NCBI GenBank assembly: GCA_001600455.1
Contig: BCKC01000001.1
Span: 124,001-188,000, forward strand
Length of the DNA: 64,000 bases
Origin: Endocalyx cinctus
Taxonomy: Eukaryota > Ascomycota > Sordariomycetes > Amphisphaeriales > Apiosporaceae
Reading direction: 5' to 3'
Positions 45,897 to 57,969 of this stretch are shown here, piece by piece (within the stretch, counting starts at the first letter, position 1; each line of letters begins with the position of its first letter). The translations under genes and the position numbers were made by a program. The notes below the pieces were generated by a model. It was not told the origin of the DNA. It searched no databases and worked only from the letters and a program-made list of their open reading frames with translations.

Positions 45897-47347
45897 GTGA
45901 TGTGTGGCGGACACGTGTTGAGACCTAAATATTATTTCAGTATACAAACCTTCACATAACCGCGCCTGAACCGCGTGCATTCATTGAGAAGCGACCGAAT
46001 GGTGGATCTGCAGACGGGGGTGTTTAGTTCATCAGACAGGTTACGCCAAGGCAATGTAAGGCCGTTATCACGTCTACAATCACGGGTAGTGGCAATGCTC
46101 GCATATTATATATCTGGTTGGGCGAAAGCACTCGAGCCTATCAAGACGCAAATCTCTCTGTGCATATAGTGGTGGGATGATACGCCTGCAGAATATGCAA
46201 GCAGGCGGCTTGTATGCATATTGCAGAAAGCAGCGGACATTTGAGGCGAAATGTTTGATAGGTAAAGGGGCTTCAAAACGATGAAGGCTAACGACGGCCT
46301 CGCAACCGCGCAATTCTAGAGACTGGCGTTACGCTTTGAGCTGACGCTGGCGGAATGATACGCTCGATCAGCGCCGCCCCCCAAGCTGGTACGTCATTGT
46401 AGGGTGAGCTCACGCCAGCGAAAGCGCTTGTTTGAGCAAGTTCCAGGAAAGTCTATTGGGTATAAGAAGCGCTAGAAAATGGCCTGGAGCATAGATATAT
46501 ATGTATGTCAGACGAAACGATTGGATCAACCTTGTAAGACACCCCTAGCCCTTTTTTTTTTTTTTTTCAGGAACAGTGACACAGAATCTAGATATACTGT
46601 CCTACGTGTACTGTCTAAAATTGCGATCTTTTTGGTTGGAGCATTCCATGTCGCAGATCACGATGATCACGACGGGAATGATCTAGACGGACCCTCTACG
46701 TGTAGTACCCATTATTATTTTTCTTGAGTGGATAGGTATCTAACACTCGCCCGGCGTCTGCTGGGTTCTTGGAACGTCAGAAAGATCTGAAGCTCGGAAA
46801 GGGAGGCAGTGGTGTAGAGATTGGCGGCTAAGTGAGTGCGTTATTCTTATTGGGTTTAGCGTATAAGTCGCTGCTTTTCTTCTCTAGCTCAGTTTAATCC
46901 AGTCCTCAGTCGCATAACACAAGCATTATAATTTATGTACAGAGTAAATTTTGTGCAGATATCAACTGATATTAATGTTATACCTAATAATTGAATATGG
47001 TGAACATTTACTTCTTGATGACTTTTCGACAACACGAAAATAATCTTCAAAGTGTGTTGCATTTTCTAGAAACTCAAGAGTCAATCAAGGTGGTCGACCT
47101 TATATCTCATTTCGGCCACATATTTTCACTTTAAAGTTGGCTGTCTAACGTAATGCATGCGAGAGTCTGCAGGTGGTAAACCAACAGCTAATCAGGGGAG
47201 GTGCAGCACGGCTTGAATTCTTCAATGCCTATTTTCTCTCTTAGCCCGACTTTTCAACTACATCCGTTGTAATCCCGGTGGCCCTCGCCGCCTTGGTGCT
47301 TTTTGTCGCCGACGGGTTGGTGGCCAACCGCCGGCATGAACAGGGGC
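45897..47347. other. Gene-free spacer
   Basis: No supported gene. There is an imperfect hairpin-like inverted repeat around 46190-46232 (CTGCAGAATATGCAAG against CTTGTATGCATATTGCAG) and a T17-type run near 46552. Confidence 0.5.
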
Positions 47348-47829
47348 TCTAGAAAGACGGCACCGGGAGTGGCAAAAGAAGTTGCCGTGTTTTGCGCCCT
47401 AATTCGAGATCTCGCGGGAAAAGGTGGCGTGTTCCAGTTGGAGGAGTACGCGTTGAGGCTCACTTTTGATGTCAATGGTCGCATTACTCTGTAAGCTCTA
47501 GTCGTGGTGTTCTGTCTACCTCATTTCAAACGGGCCTACCTGGTCTCCGAGTTACCAACATCCCACATGGCTAATGCTCATTGCTGAACTTTCAGCGAGG
47601 TCTTGTTTCAAACTCCGGGCTGAGCAAGACGAGGTATTCGGTACTGGTTTTTCTGTCGAAGATCGGGTTAGGGTCATCGAGAACGGCCTTACCCTGTTAA
47701 ATCAGACCCAGTATACTTCGGCGAGCTTTTGAATGGGGGATGTTGAATATCACCCCAGCGTACGATGAATGGGATGAACTCCAACCTAGGAAAGGCGTTA
47801 AGACCGTCCAGGGGAATCGGGCGTACTAG
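47348..47829 (+). pseudogene. Deleted cytochrome P450 relic
   Basis: Three short stretches in the order of a P450 are recognisable. First, 47348-47491 reads GVAKEVAVFCALIRDLAGKG, then VFQLEEYALRLTFDVNGRIT, like the helix D/E region. Second, from 47610, KLRAEQDEVFGTG and then LLNQTQYTSA resemble the segment leading into helix K. Third, 47731-47829 in another frame reads GMLNITPAYDEWDELQPRKG, then VKTVQGNRAY, the extreme C-terminus, followed by TAG. Helix I, the ExxR motif and the haem-cysteine loop are absent, and the spacing is far too short, so internal deletions have removed most of the gene. It is unlike the P450 at the left edge, so it is not a local duplicate of it. Confidence 0.78.
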
Positions 47830-50257
47830 ACTGAGATGGGAGGTAGTGGAGCTCATCCAGCTAATGGATTTCCGGTCAGGGAGACTCCCAGGAAATAAGA
47901 AATTGATCAGACCACGATAATTCGGTACTCACCCCATTCCACATGTTATACTTTAGAACTCTTACCTATGCCTCGGTGTACAAGTATTTATATAATATCG
48001 TAGTAAATGATGTGCAGAGATATGGTGAATAATAGAATATATATATATACGGTTATGCATTATGCTTTGAGCCTGGAGAAGTCTTGAAATGATTGGTCGT
48101 GTGCGTGAATTCGTGGCTGCAATATAATCTAGGATGATTATGAGATCGCTGCCAGATTATACCCCGGGAGTCTTTTGCCACGATATAAATTATATGTACG
48201 TGTATGGTCTGGATCAGCCTACTGGTTCTGGATCCATGCTGAATAGGTATGTATGAAGTGTCATTTATATGTAATTAAACGCTACTGTACATCCATAGAT
48301 ATGTATTTTCAAAGTACGGAGTAATGCTTCATGATAAGGTTAAATATTATGCAAGTTTGTTTATTTATGTATTGTGCAAAATGGGATGATTGTACACACG
48401 AAAGGTTAAAAGCGGCCATGGTTCTGATTAAGAGGGCCTTTCATTTCGAACACGGGATGGTAAAAACCGATCTTCTCGAGAAAGCATTTGAAACGAGTTG
48501 AACGAGGCGCAGTTCTTTGTTCATTTATTTATTTTCCTCGTGTAATGTAAGCTGTCTGAACAGGTTTGGAAGCTAGGGATAGGTAAGACGATCTATTGGA
48601 TACGAATTGATAAAATGGGTATCTCTGGGTTTCTCTGGGTAGTTCTGGGTATCCCCAACAACACCCTTAGCGTTTAAAAAGCATTGCAACGTCACCAACC
48701 AAGCGGTAATTACCTTATATTTCCCCCACACTTGAGTTGCATCAACTGATAAGCATGCCGGAATGAATTATGGTGGCGAAGTTGTCGGGATTGGCATATC
48801 TGAGAAAAAAGGGATTCGTGGTCTTGGCAAGGAATTCAAGGGTCCTGCAGGTACCAATTAAAGAAACGCAAGGCCTCGTAATCAAAAGTATACTAGGTAT
48901 ATTACCTATATACTAGGTATAAACTTATGGTATTTTCGTGAGATGACCATATCGTGATCGTGATACGGAGTAATGTACGTATATCCAATACTACTCCGTA
49001 CCTAGTATCCATATCCATTCCATTCTTGGTAATATTCTTGGTAGTACATATATCATTTAGGTAAGTACTTACATGCCTAGTAAAATGTATACCAGCACAG
49101 AAAGCTTATCGAATTCCCCCTTTTATTTCTTCTCTCTCTTTTTTTTCACAGTTCTTATACTAATGCATTTGGTACGTACCTAAGTACTAATTTTAGTGAT
49201 GCAAGTACCTACCTAAGGTACCTCTATCTACTGTAGGTGGTAACCTGTAAAGCTCGTGTATGCCATTGATCTTGATCTTGACCTTGAAACCTGGACCTAA
49301 AATCTGGACCTCAAAATTCACCCAACAAAGAAACATTCGTTAAAAAGAGTCAAGAACTTTTAAAATCCAGGCGTTAATTCTCGTCCTTTCTTTCTCTCTA
49401 TAAAATACTATCCTATTATTATCCCTTCTTCGTATAAAAATATTTATATATGTATATGTGTATATATATATAAAGATCTATCGAACTTTCTTTAGATAAA
49501 ATAAGAAGAAACACGCATTGATGTTTCAGTAAATTCTTGTTCTACTTATTATCCGCAACTTTTTTGTTCGCTTCAATTCATCTCATTCGCTCTCCATTGT
49601 ACAGTCGATCAAGTTTCTTGTATCAAACCGTCCAACCTTCTGACATTCTCTGTCGTCATTTTTTCCAAACCCTACTTGTTCTGTACTTGTACTTATCTAT
49701 ATCTGCATGATCAGCATTTCGTTCTCCTAGATCGTCACGGTATATGCCATTCCTTGTAATCTAATCTACAACATACCGATTCAACCTAGAGTATTGAGTC
49801 GTGTATTGTCTTTCTTTTAATCACACCATCAATCTTCGTTTATAATAAATAAAAGAAAAACGAGAAGCTTATCTATCTATTCCCCAACCTTCCCTCCTTC
49901 GCTCTTTTTCCTCACTATAAAAAGTACCAATACGCGTCTTTTTCTCCACCATTTGCATTTTCCCCTGTCTATTTTGTCCCTGGTGGAAAAAAATAACCAA
50001 CGACAACGACAATTAATCAATCCTGTTTGCTGGTCTACCGGATTTGGACACACTACCTAAGTGGGAAGTTGGGAAATTAATTTAGCTTCTCCAAGTCGAA
50101 AAGGCATAATAACAACCAGGCCTTACCTGGCTTGTAAACAATTGCTAGCTATTCTTGTGTTCCCCCCCTTCTCTAAATTCTTTTTTCTATTTCTTTCTTT
50201 TACCACATAATTGAAACGGTTAATTGGGTCTGAACGAGTACGGGAAACACCTTCAAA
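47830..50257. other. Gene-free stretch with TACCTA tract and BAR-gene promoter
   Basis: No supported gene. It contains the second dense TACCTA tract, three TACGGAGTA copies (48315, 48964, 48992), and from 49360 a long T/C-rich leader typical of a strongly expressed fungal promoter and 5' UTR. The leader includes TA-rich DNA near 49445-49470. Confidence 0.55.
48880..49245. repeat. TACCTA/TAGGTA-rich tract
   Basis: Repeated ACTAGGTAT, TACCTATA, GTACCTAG, GGTACGTACCTAAGTAC and TACCTACCTAAGGTACCT words on both strands over about 360 bases. It is irregular, like the tract at 17531-17710. Confidence 0.65.
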
Positions 50258-51869
50258 ATGAACTTCACAAAAAAGATTGACCGCGCCTTTCAATGGGCCG
50301 GCGAAAAGATGGGCCATGAGTCCAAGACCACTCAACCCGAAGATTTCAAGACGCTGGAGACCGAGATGGCTCTAAGACACGATGGTATGTACCTTGGTAA
50401 ACTCTTATCCTAACAGCACAGGCTAACGGGCTATTTTGCGACTCATCAGGTATGGAGCGCCTTCAGAAATCCATGAACACCTACGTCAAGTCGTTATCGC
50501 GCCGGGGCGAAACTTTCGATGACAAGGAGAAGGGTCTACCTGTCAGCTATCTAGGACGAACTATGATCAGCCACGGTGAAGACTTTCAGTCCGACTCGGA
50601 ATTTGGAAACTGCTTAATTGGTACGTCGCAAGCCCGCCGTTCGGTCACTCCTCTGTTACAACCTCCGGAAGACTAACATTTCTCGTTTTAGCTATGGGTA
50701 GAGCCAATGAACGCATTGCTGGTATTCAAGAGAGTTATGTCGCCCACGCCACATCCTACTGGCTTGAAGGCTTGGAGCGATCCCTAGCTATGATGAAGGA
50801 GTATCAGGTTCGTACTTTTTGCTCTTCCTATAAGGCATTTCATGAGCTCTAGATAGGTCGGTGTACTAACGTGGGAGAATGATTCTAGTCGGCGCGCAAG
50901 AAGCTCGAGAACCGACGTCTCACTTACGAGTCTAGCATGACCAAGATGCAGAAAGCGAAAAAGGAGGATTTCAGACTTGAAGACGAGCTCCGAACATCCA
51001 AAGCTAAATACGAGGAATCTTCCGAGGACGTATACCGCCGAATGCAGGACATCAAGGAAGCCGAAGTAGACTCGGTGCGCGACCTTACCAACTTCCTCGA
51101 CAGCGAACTAGACTACTACGAGCGATGCGCCGAAGAACTTAGACGCGTAAAACAGGAGTGGGGTGCGTACCAATCACAGTCCCGAGGCGGCTCCCGGCCA
51201 TCGGATTACGACGGCACATCCGCCCGCCGTCCTAGCACACGTGCTCCTTCTTACTCCGAGCGAACGGACCGGACCGAACGCTGGGCCAATCGCCAAGACT
51301 ACGAGGAGCCGGCGCCAGAACCTGTGCGCATGCCGATTCGATCGTCGCGGTACGGCAGCTCCGGAGCAACCACACCGGAAGTAGCACGCCCGACTATCAG
51401 CCGCTCTTCGACGTACGGTGCAGCGCCGGAAGCACCTCCGGCACGGCAATCATCGTATCGCGAGCCACCCCCACCACCGGTACCCGTCATGACGTCGGAA
51501 AACAGCATGCGCAAGACGTCGGCCGTTCCCTCTAACGTCAACGTCGGTAGCCTGCGCAACAACCTTCGTCCCGTAGGCCGGATTCAGACAAACTACGGAA
51601 ACAACAGCAACCAGAACTTGAGCCCGGACGTCTTCGGAGATGATTACGACACGGCGACGAGCAGCGGTAGCCCCGAATACGACCGCAGCGAGAGCCCGGC
51701 GACGAGCTACGGTAGTCTCAGCCGCAGTACAAGTAATACCGGGCTGAAGATTGGTGGGGTCGCTAACAACGGATTGACAATGACCAAGAAAGCGCCTCCG
51801 CCGCCGCCGCCTAGCAGGAGCAAGAAGCCGCCGCCTCCCGTTCCGGCCCGACGCGATATGTCGTACTAG
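50258..51869 (+). CDS. BAR-domain protein with proline-rich tail
   Basis: Four exons, 50258-50384, 50450-50620, 50692-50807 and 50889-51869, encode 464 residues. The BAR domain fills about residues 1-240: MNFTKKIDRAFQWAGEKMG, then LETEMALRHDGMERLQKSM, then a long alpha-helical stretch ending DLTNFLDSELDYYERCAEEL. BAR domains bind and curve membranes and act in endocytosis and actin organisation. The rest is Ser/Arg/Pro-rich, predicted disordered, and finishes with polyproline blocks (KKAPPPPPPSRSKKPPPPVP) able to bind SH3 domains. No SH3 domain is present in the protein itself, unlike Rvs167. All three introns interrupt conserved BAR sequence and splice in frame. The T/C-rich leader suggests robust expression. 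Confidence 0.92.
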
Positions 51870-53630
51870 GGCGCTCGATATTGAGGCGATCGTCGCCGTA
51901 ACTAAGTAGGAAAGTGGGCTGGGCTTTTTGCTTACGCTATTCGTCAGCTTCCATCACACCCTTGCTTCGTTCTTCCTCTTGAATGTTGTATGAGTTCCGT
52001 CTGGGGGATTCGGAGACGCATTCTTGGTCTTCGATGCTTAGCATCGGACCATTTATACCAAGCCCTTCCCGGAATTTGTGAATGTCCTTTAGTGATTGTA
52101 TCAACGTAGGACTTAGTCTGTTGGGAAGTGGGTTATGATTTGCATTATTTAAGAAAACACCAAAAACCCAGTGAGGCAAAGGTTGGGCGTTTTAGGAGTT
52201 GCTGCATTGGGTGCGAAACATTATGAACGTAAGGTTGCCATTGTGATGTCGGGAGGAAACATAACCAAATGAACCGTGGTTTTTTTTATTTCTTGCATTG
52301 TCGTTTTTTTCATCTCTTTTTTTCTTTTGAACATCGATACACCAAAGGACGAGCAATCGGTTGAAACGAGGATGGACTGGCTCCAAAAACAGAATAAAAA
52401 TAAACAAACCAAAAAAGGAATGCTATGTGATAATCAGATTCCATCGGGACATCGGTGTTGTTCTTTTTCTTATTATTGTTATATATATATATATATATAT
52501 ATGTTATGACCGCTTGTCTAGTGTTTTCTTCTTTTCTTCTTGCTCGCAGTAATAACTATAATGACGATTCTATTTTTTATATGAAAAGATTTGGTGAATA
52601 TAATATATGGACGCTTGATAATACTTACTTTATCCGAGATGAAATTTATTCCGTCTCAATATTTTTGTTCATGTTCGTAGACTTGATATTGAAAGACACT
52701 GTGTACCGAGTAAGAAGCATCTTAACCCTGATCGAAAGAACTCCTACGTTAGTTTAGATTTTCTTCTATATAGAAAGAAAGCCAAGCACTCTCGGAGACT
52801 ACTGCGGAATAGATCCTAGGTTAGAGGTTAGTAAAGGGTGATGAAGGTATCCAAAAACTTGTAGCTTAGAAATGATTGATTCCTGACAGGCTGACGGGTT
52901 AACATGAGGAAAAAAGGAAAATAACTCCCCGTCGGAAAACGACGGGCAAGAAACGGAGTACGGCTACGGCCGGGGGGTATTTTCCAAGGCTTAAAGCGTA
53001 TCGGGCAAAAGAGTTCTAGAACGAGCAGGCGGTTCAGTCTAATTCGCTATATTCGCTATCCAGCTTCCCTATCGCGATAGGTAAAAGGTATGGGGGTATG
53101 GGGTTTGTTTAGTTGGTTTATACAGGGGTATATCCCACTATCTTTTTTTCTTTTCTTTGTCGCTCTTAAGAAAAGAGTTGCATGCGACCCTTTACGCATG
53201 ACCGTAAGAGTAAATAATGTGTGTATGGATGGATATAATATGTGTACTTCTTATAGTTCCTAGTTAAAAAGTAGTATTTTAGCTAAGTCGTACGATCCTT
53301 GTTTTATATTTATTTATTATCGACTCCTTTTTCTTTTAGTTGTTTAGCTAGAAACGTAAATATTATTTAATAGACAAACATTCGCATATCCATTTCCCTT
53401 CGGCCCTTCGGGTTGTCTAAAACTTCCTCAAACTTATCGTCTTTTAAGCTTGAAGTTAACTTGTTACTAGTGAGGGGCATTATTTAGCGTCTCATCTACG
53501 TACGACTTCATTCACATATACACCCTATTACTTTTTATTCCCACGTACATATCTACCTAATCCTTTGGAAAGAAAAATATCACACCAACGCAGGAAAAGC
53601 AATAGAGAAAGAAGAAGAAGATATACCAAA
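51870..53630. other. Intergenic between BAR gene and oxygenase gene
   Basis: No supported gene. It contains a TA dinucleotide run (52480-52502), T-rich low complexity, and a small GC stem (CCCCGTCGGAAAACGACGGG near 52927). The last 100 bases are AG-rich before the next ATG. Confidence 0.55.
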
Positions 53631-55063
53631 ATGGCTTCCCTCGCAGCAGAAGAGCCGTCTATGAACCTCCCCATCATCGACCTAGACGTCTTCCGCAACT
53701 CCCCCCGGGACTCGGAAGCCGTATCCACAGAATGTGCCCGGGCAGCACAAGCGCTCATCACGTACGGCGCGCTCGTCCTGCACGACAGCCGGGTGCTCGA
53801 GTCGGATAACGAAGCCTTCCTCGACCTCCTCGAGGACTACTTCGCGCAGCCGTCGTCGACACTAAAGAAAGACGAGCGGCCCGAGCTCGGGTACCAGGTC
53901 GGCGTGACGCTCGAGAACACGGAAAAGCCCAAGTGCGCCGTCGACGAGCCTTGCCTACAAGTCATCCAGCGGCTGCAGGAGAGCGAGCGGCCGCTCGATA
54001 TCTCGAACCACAGCCCCGACCCGAAGTGCCGCTTCTTCTGGCGCATGGGCGAGAGCCCGCCGTACGATACCGAGTTCCCCGGCCTCAACGCGCCCAACGT
54101 CGTCCCGGAGAAGGAGGATATCGCGCGGAGGTGGACGCCGACTATGATGAAGTGGGGGGAGTGTATGAAGAGCGCGTGAGTACTAGTTCTGTTTTCTTTT
54201 TTTGTGTGTTTGGGTCTCCTAGTTTTATCATATCGTTCCTTACTAATTACCTTTTTAGTGTCACCGGCGTGGCTCAAATGGCCGCCGTTGGTATGGGCTT
54301 ACCGGCCGAAGCATTCAGCGACGCCGGAAAATACGGGTAAGAAATATAACCGTCCCTCTTTTTCTCTCTTCTTCTTCTTCTTTTCTTCTTCTTCTCATCT
54401 AACACCCCGCCTTTCAGCCCCCACCTCCTAGCACCGACGGCGTCCGACCTCTCCAAGTACGGCGCCAAGGACATCATCCTCGCCGGGTTCCACACCGACC
54501 TCAACTTCCTCACCATCCACGGCCGCTCCCGGTATCCCGGCCTGCACGTGTGGGCGCGCAACACCGGCCGCAAGATCGCCGTCAAGATCCCGCCCGGCCG
54601 CCACCTGCTCGTCCAGGCCGGCAAGCAGATGGAGCACCTCACCGGCGGCCTCGTCAAGGCCGGGTACCACGAAGTGGTCGTCAACGACGCCACGCTGGCC
54701 GTCGTCGCGAAGCGGAAGGCCGAGCTCCCCGATAGGCCGCTGGTGCGTATCAGCAGCACCTTTTTCTGGCACTTGTCGAGCGATTACGACTTGAAGCCCG
54801 TCTCGGCCCTGGCGGAGCGCGCGAAGGAGCTGAGGGCGGAGCAGTTTAACCTCGGGAGGGACGAGGGCGAGGAGGTTGTTTACGAGGGGATGAAGGTTGG
54901 GGAGCAGGTCCAGAAGTAAGTTATATTCTTTTTTCCCCTTTCCTTTCTCATATCTTCTTTCTTGACGCCTGGTTCTACTTGTGAGAGTTTTTATGAGAGA
55001 GATTATATGTACTAACGTTGGGAAATTTTTAGCGAGTTGAAGCATATTGCCCTCATGGTATGA
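53631..55063 (+). CDS. 2-oxoglutarate/Fe(II) oxygenase, isopenicillin-N-synthase-like
   Basis: Four exons, 53631-54175, 54259-54336, 54418-54915 and 55033-55063, encode 383 residues. The N-terminal DIOX-type segment (MNLPIIDLDVFRNSP) precedes the jelly-roll core. The iron-binding HxD is His233/Asp235 in GFHTDLNFLTIHGRS, and a distal His at about 292 (GYHEVVVNDA) gives the usual spacing of about 57 residues. VRISSTFFWHLSSD supplies the RxS motif that binds 2-oxoglutarate. The active-site motifs are complete, so an active hydroxylase or desaturase is likely, substrate unknown. The last exon codes only ten residues (ELKHIALMV plus the split codon). Exons are markedly GC-rich. It is tail to tail with the saccharopine-dehydrogenase-like gene, 296 bases apart. 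Confidence 0.9.
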
Positions 55064-55359
55064 TAAAGGGCGAAGGGAATATGGGGGATAGGGTAAGCTT
55101 GAAATCTATATGTACGCATTAGAACATAGACAGGACAGGAAATATTGATGACGATACGACACGATTAGGTGTAAGAAGAGAACAATATTGTTTCTTCAAT
55201 CTTTGGTAGAGTATGATTTAATGGAATTAAAATACATTTTTACTACGAATCAATAAGTCTTCATGCTATGATTCCCTTTTTGACTACCCAATATATATAC
55301 GTAACAATCTGAATAATATACACGCATGTACAAAAAAAAAAAGCCCCCCTTATCTACAT

Positions 55360-56990
55360 CTACATCACCTCCATCTTAATCACTACCCCAGCCTCCTTCA
55401 CCCTCCTCAAGAAATCGTCCCCGAGGATAGACGGCGTGATGCACCCGGCCTTAATATCCAGACTCTCCCTATTATAAACCAGCGTTGCCGCCGCCTGCGC
55501 CGCTAACATACCCGTGATATGGTACTGTGGAGAAGGGTACGAAAAGGTCGCATAAACCGCGACTTTCTCCTCCCCATCCTCGCCCGTATCCGCGATCGCC
55601 ACCGCCTCGTAGCTCAGTGTCGCACCCCTCGTAACCTCCACGTCGGGCCCCTCCCCCGGCGCCGGCGCGAACCTTTTCACCAAAGTCCTAACCAAGCCAA
55701 ACCCGAGCAACCTATCGACGAGTCCCAACCCCAAGACTTTAACCGACCCGACGACCGCCGACGACGCCCTCTCGTACTCGCTGAACCGGAACCGCGGGCC
55801 GTACGCGCCGTCCAGGAGACCCCAGGTGCGGTGCACGAGGCAGCGGGCGCCGACGGCGGGGAAAGCCGAGGCCGAGAGGAGGCCTAAGCGAGAAACCCGA
55901 CGGACGCCGAACCGGCCGTCGGGCGGATATTTGGAAAAGGCGACCTCGGACGTGCCGGGCCGGGGCGAGAGCGCCCACGGTTGGATCGCCGCTCGCACGT
56001 CGGCCGGGTCGGCTTCTTCTTTCTCGGCCATGCCGTGCGCTATCGTGCCGCCGCTGATGAAGACTCTGGGGAGAGGGTGTTAACTGGAGGAAAATACGTA
56101 CGCTGGAAGGGGTGGAATATATAGATATATATATGGTACTTACGGGTAATCGACCGTAGCCATGATAACCTCCTTAGTAGGGAGGGATTTCTTCTCGGCT
56201 ACCTCTTTCACCAAACATCTCGTCAAGAGATCCTCCGGCGCGCTGACTGCGGCGCAAGATTGTACGATCTAACGTAACACCGATTTCCTAAATTTAGTCA
56301 CATATATACATAAAACGGGAAAAAGTAAGACGATAAGGGGGAAAGAAAAAAAAGACTCACGACTATACCAGCACTCTCGGCCTGCTTATGATATTTATCT
56401 AGCAACGTTTTCTGTCCCAGCGGTGATCCATCCCTATACGCGTGCCGATTAGTCTGGATGAAGCACAGGAAAAAGAATGCGGTTATCGAGAAACTCACAA
56501 ATCAATATAATCCGTCCCGCCGGCCACGCAAGCCCGTAGAACCTGCTCGCCGACCTGCGAGTACAAGACGATACTCAAACATACTTTCGCCTTCTTCACC
56601 AGGGCCTCGAGCTTTTCCTCGTCACTAAAATCGACAACCTCAATAGCTAAATTTTTTTTCCCCACCATCAATGTCAGTAATGAGAATAAAGCAAGAAAGT
56701 AAACTGTATATATAGAAAGAAAGCTTTTTTTTTTTTTTTTTTTTTTTTTATCATGGGGGACCAAAAAAAGTAAGGGGGAGATAGATACCTGGCTTAAGAC
56801 GCTCCCCATCTTCCTTCTCGAGTTTTGCGGCCAATTCTTCGAGCTTGGTCTCGGACCTGCCAGCGATAGCCCATTTCAGGTCCTTTGGCAGTCTGCGGAC
56901 GATGTTTTCGGCCGCGAGTTTGCCAGTATACCCCGTAGCTCCCAGGAGCAGTATATCGTACTGTCTGGAGTGGGTGGGATCGGCAGACAT
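55360..56990 (-). CDS. Saccharopine-dehydrogenase-like oxidoreductase (SCCPDH / trans-acting enoyl reductase type)
   Basis: Five exons, 56990-56789, 56646-56499, 56433-56361, 56268-56144 and 56065-55360, encode 417 residues; every junction is in frame. The N-terminal NAD(P) motif LLLGATGYTGKLAAENI is followed by WAIAGRSETKLEELAAKL, then AKVCLSIVLYSQVGEQVL and RACVAGGTDYIDL, which correspond to family strands. AIIVPSCG of the relatives is GIVIVQSCAAVSAPEDLL here. The C-terminal half has FISGGTIAHGM and ends with the ITPSILGDDFLRRVKEAGV segment found in fungal members. The usual TGE after the YLD strand is replaced by DGSPLGQ, a deviation in the loop region. Relatives reduce lipid or polyketide-like substrates; the human SCCPDH role is unclear. 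Intron 1 carries a 25-base homopolymer. Enzyme class is firm, substrate is not. Confidence 0.88.
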
Positions 56991-57969
56991 AGTTCTTGGC
57001 GTTCTTTGTAATCAACTTTCCCCTTTTGTAGAGAGATTGAGTCGAAATCTTGACACAAAGCGTCGAGATATTTGTTCACTTGTTTATATTAGAGATGAAA
57101 CATTATATATATTATTCATATACTCATCAATCTCTCTGTTATGTATATAAAGGTGTCCATTATATATATACCAAGTAATTAAGGTAGTTTGTATGTATTC
57201 CTAGTTTGGAGTTTGAGGACAGACAGGATTAATTATTTCGTCCGGAGGCCGAGTTTCAGATTTTGGTAGGGGACCACATAGTCACATAATTGAAGACGAT
57301 AGTACAAAACTCTCCGACACGGTATAATTATTATCTCTATCGGATACATTTCACGGAAAACAAATCTCTCCAGAAATTCCGAAGAGCAAAGGTATCCATA
57401 AGTTAGATAGTCTAGGTATTCAGTACTCCCGGAGACAACATTCATGCCGATTTTCATTATTTTTTTTTTTTTTTTTTTTAATATGAATCGATCTTCTAAA
57501 TCTGTCAACCTACTTTATATTGGATATCTACCTCCCTACGTAACGTAACCTATTTAAGGAAGTATCCATCCAACGCCAAGGAAAACCAATAATCGCCATC
57601 TATTTCTTCCTTCAACAACATACATACACAGTTCGTATTCATTTCCCAACATCGCTCATTCTCTCGCGGGAGTTCGTTTTTTTTGTTTTGCGTGTTTCCC
57701 ACAATATGAACAAGGTTGATACTTTCAATCCCAATATCTCTTCTATCCTCCTCACCCTCCTTGCAGTTTGGTATGGATATATGTGAATGCCCCGTGTCGC
57801 GTGACAACAGAAACCGGACCCAAATAGGGCCCAGTTCAAATCAGTTTAATCAATCATGACCATTCATTCCTTCATCTTCCTGTATCTTGACATCGCCCAG
57901 AAGGAAAAGTAAAGTATTCATTACGTTCCACCCGTTGATTAATCAGGCTCCCTTATTCTTGTCTGTTCT
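56991..57969. other. Intergenic, promoter side of the reductase and 3' flank of VPS1
   Basis: No gene. AT-rich with a T19-type run near 57460 and short TATATA words near 57105-57165. Confidence 0.5.

Noticed and set aside
56361..56498. Alternative acceptor at 56449 for exon 3 of the same gene
   Set aside because: It would put the next segment out of frame; the TATAG acceptor before 56433 keeps phase and gives YIDLDGSPLGQ.
56499..56646. A possible 30-base intron within exon 2 of the saccharopine-dehydrogenase-like gene
   Set aside because: GTATGT and CAG signals exist, but 30 bases is below a workable intron size, and the sequence aligns as coding (KVCLSIVLYSQVGEQVL) to the family.
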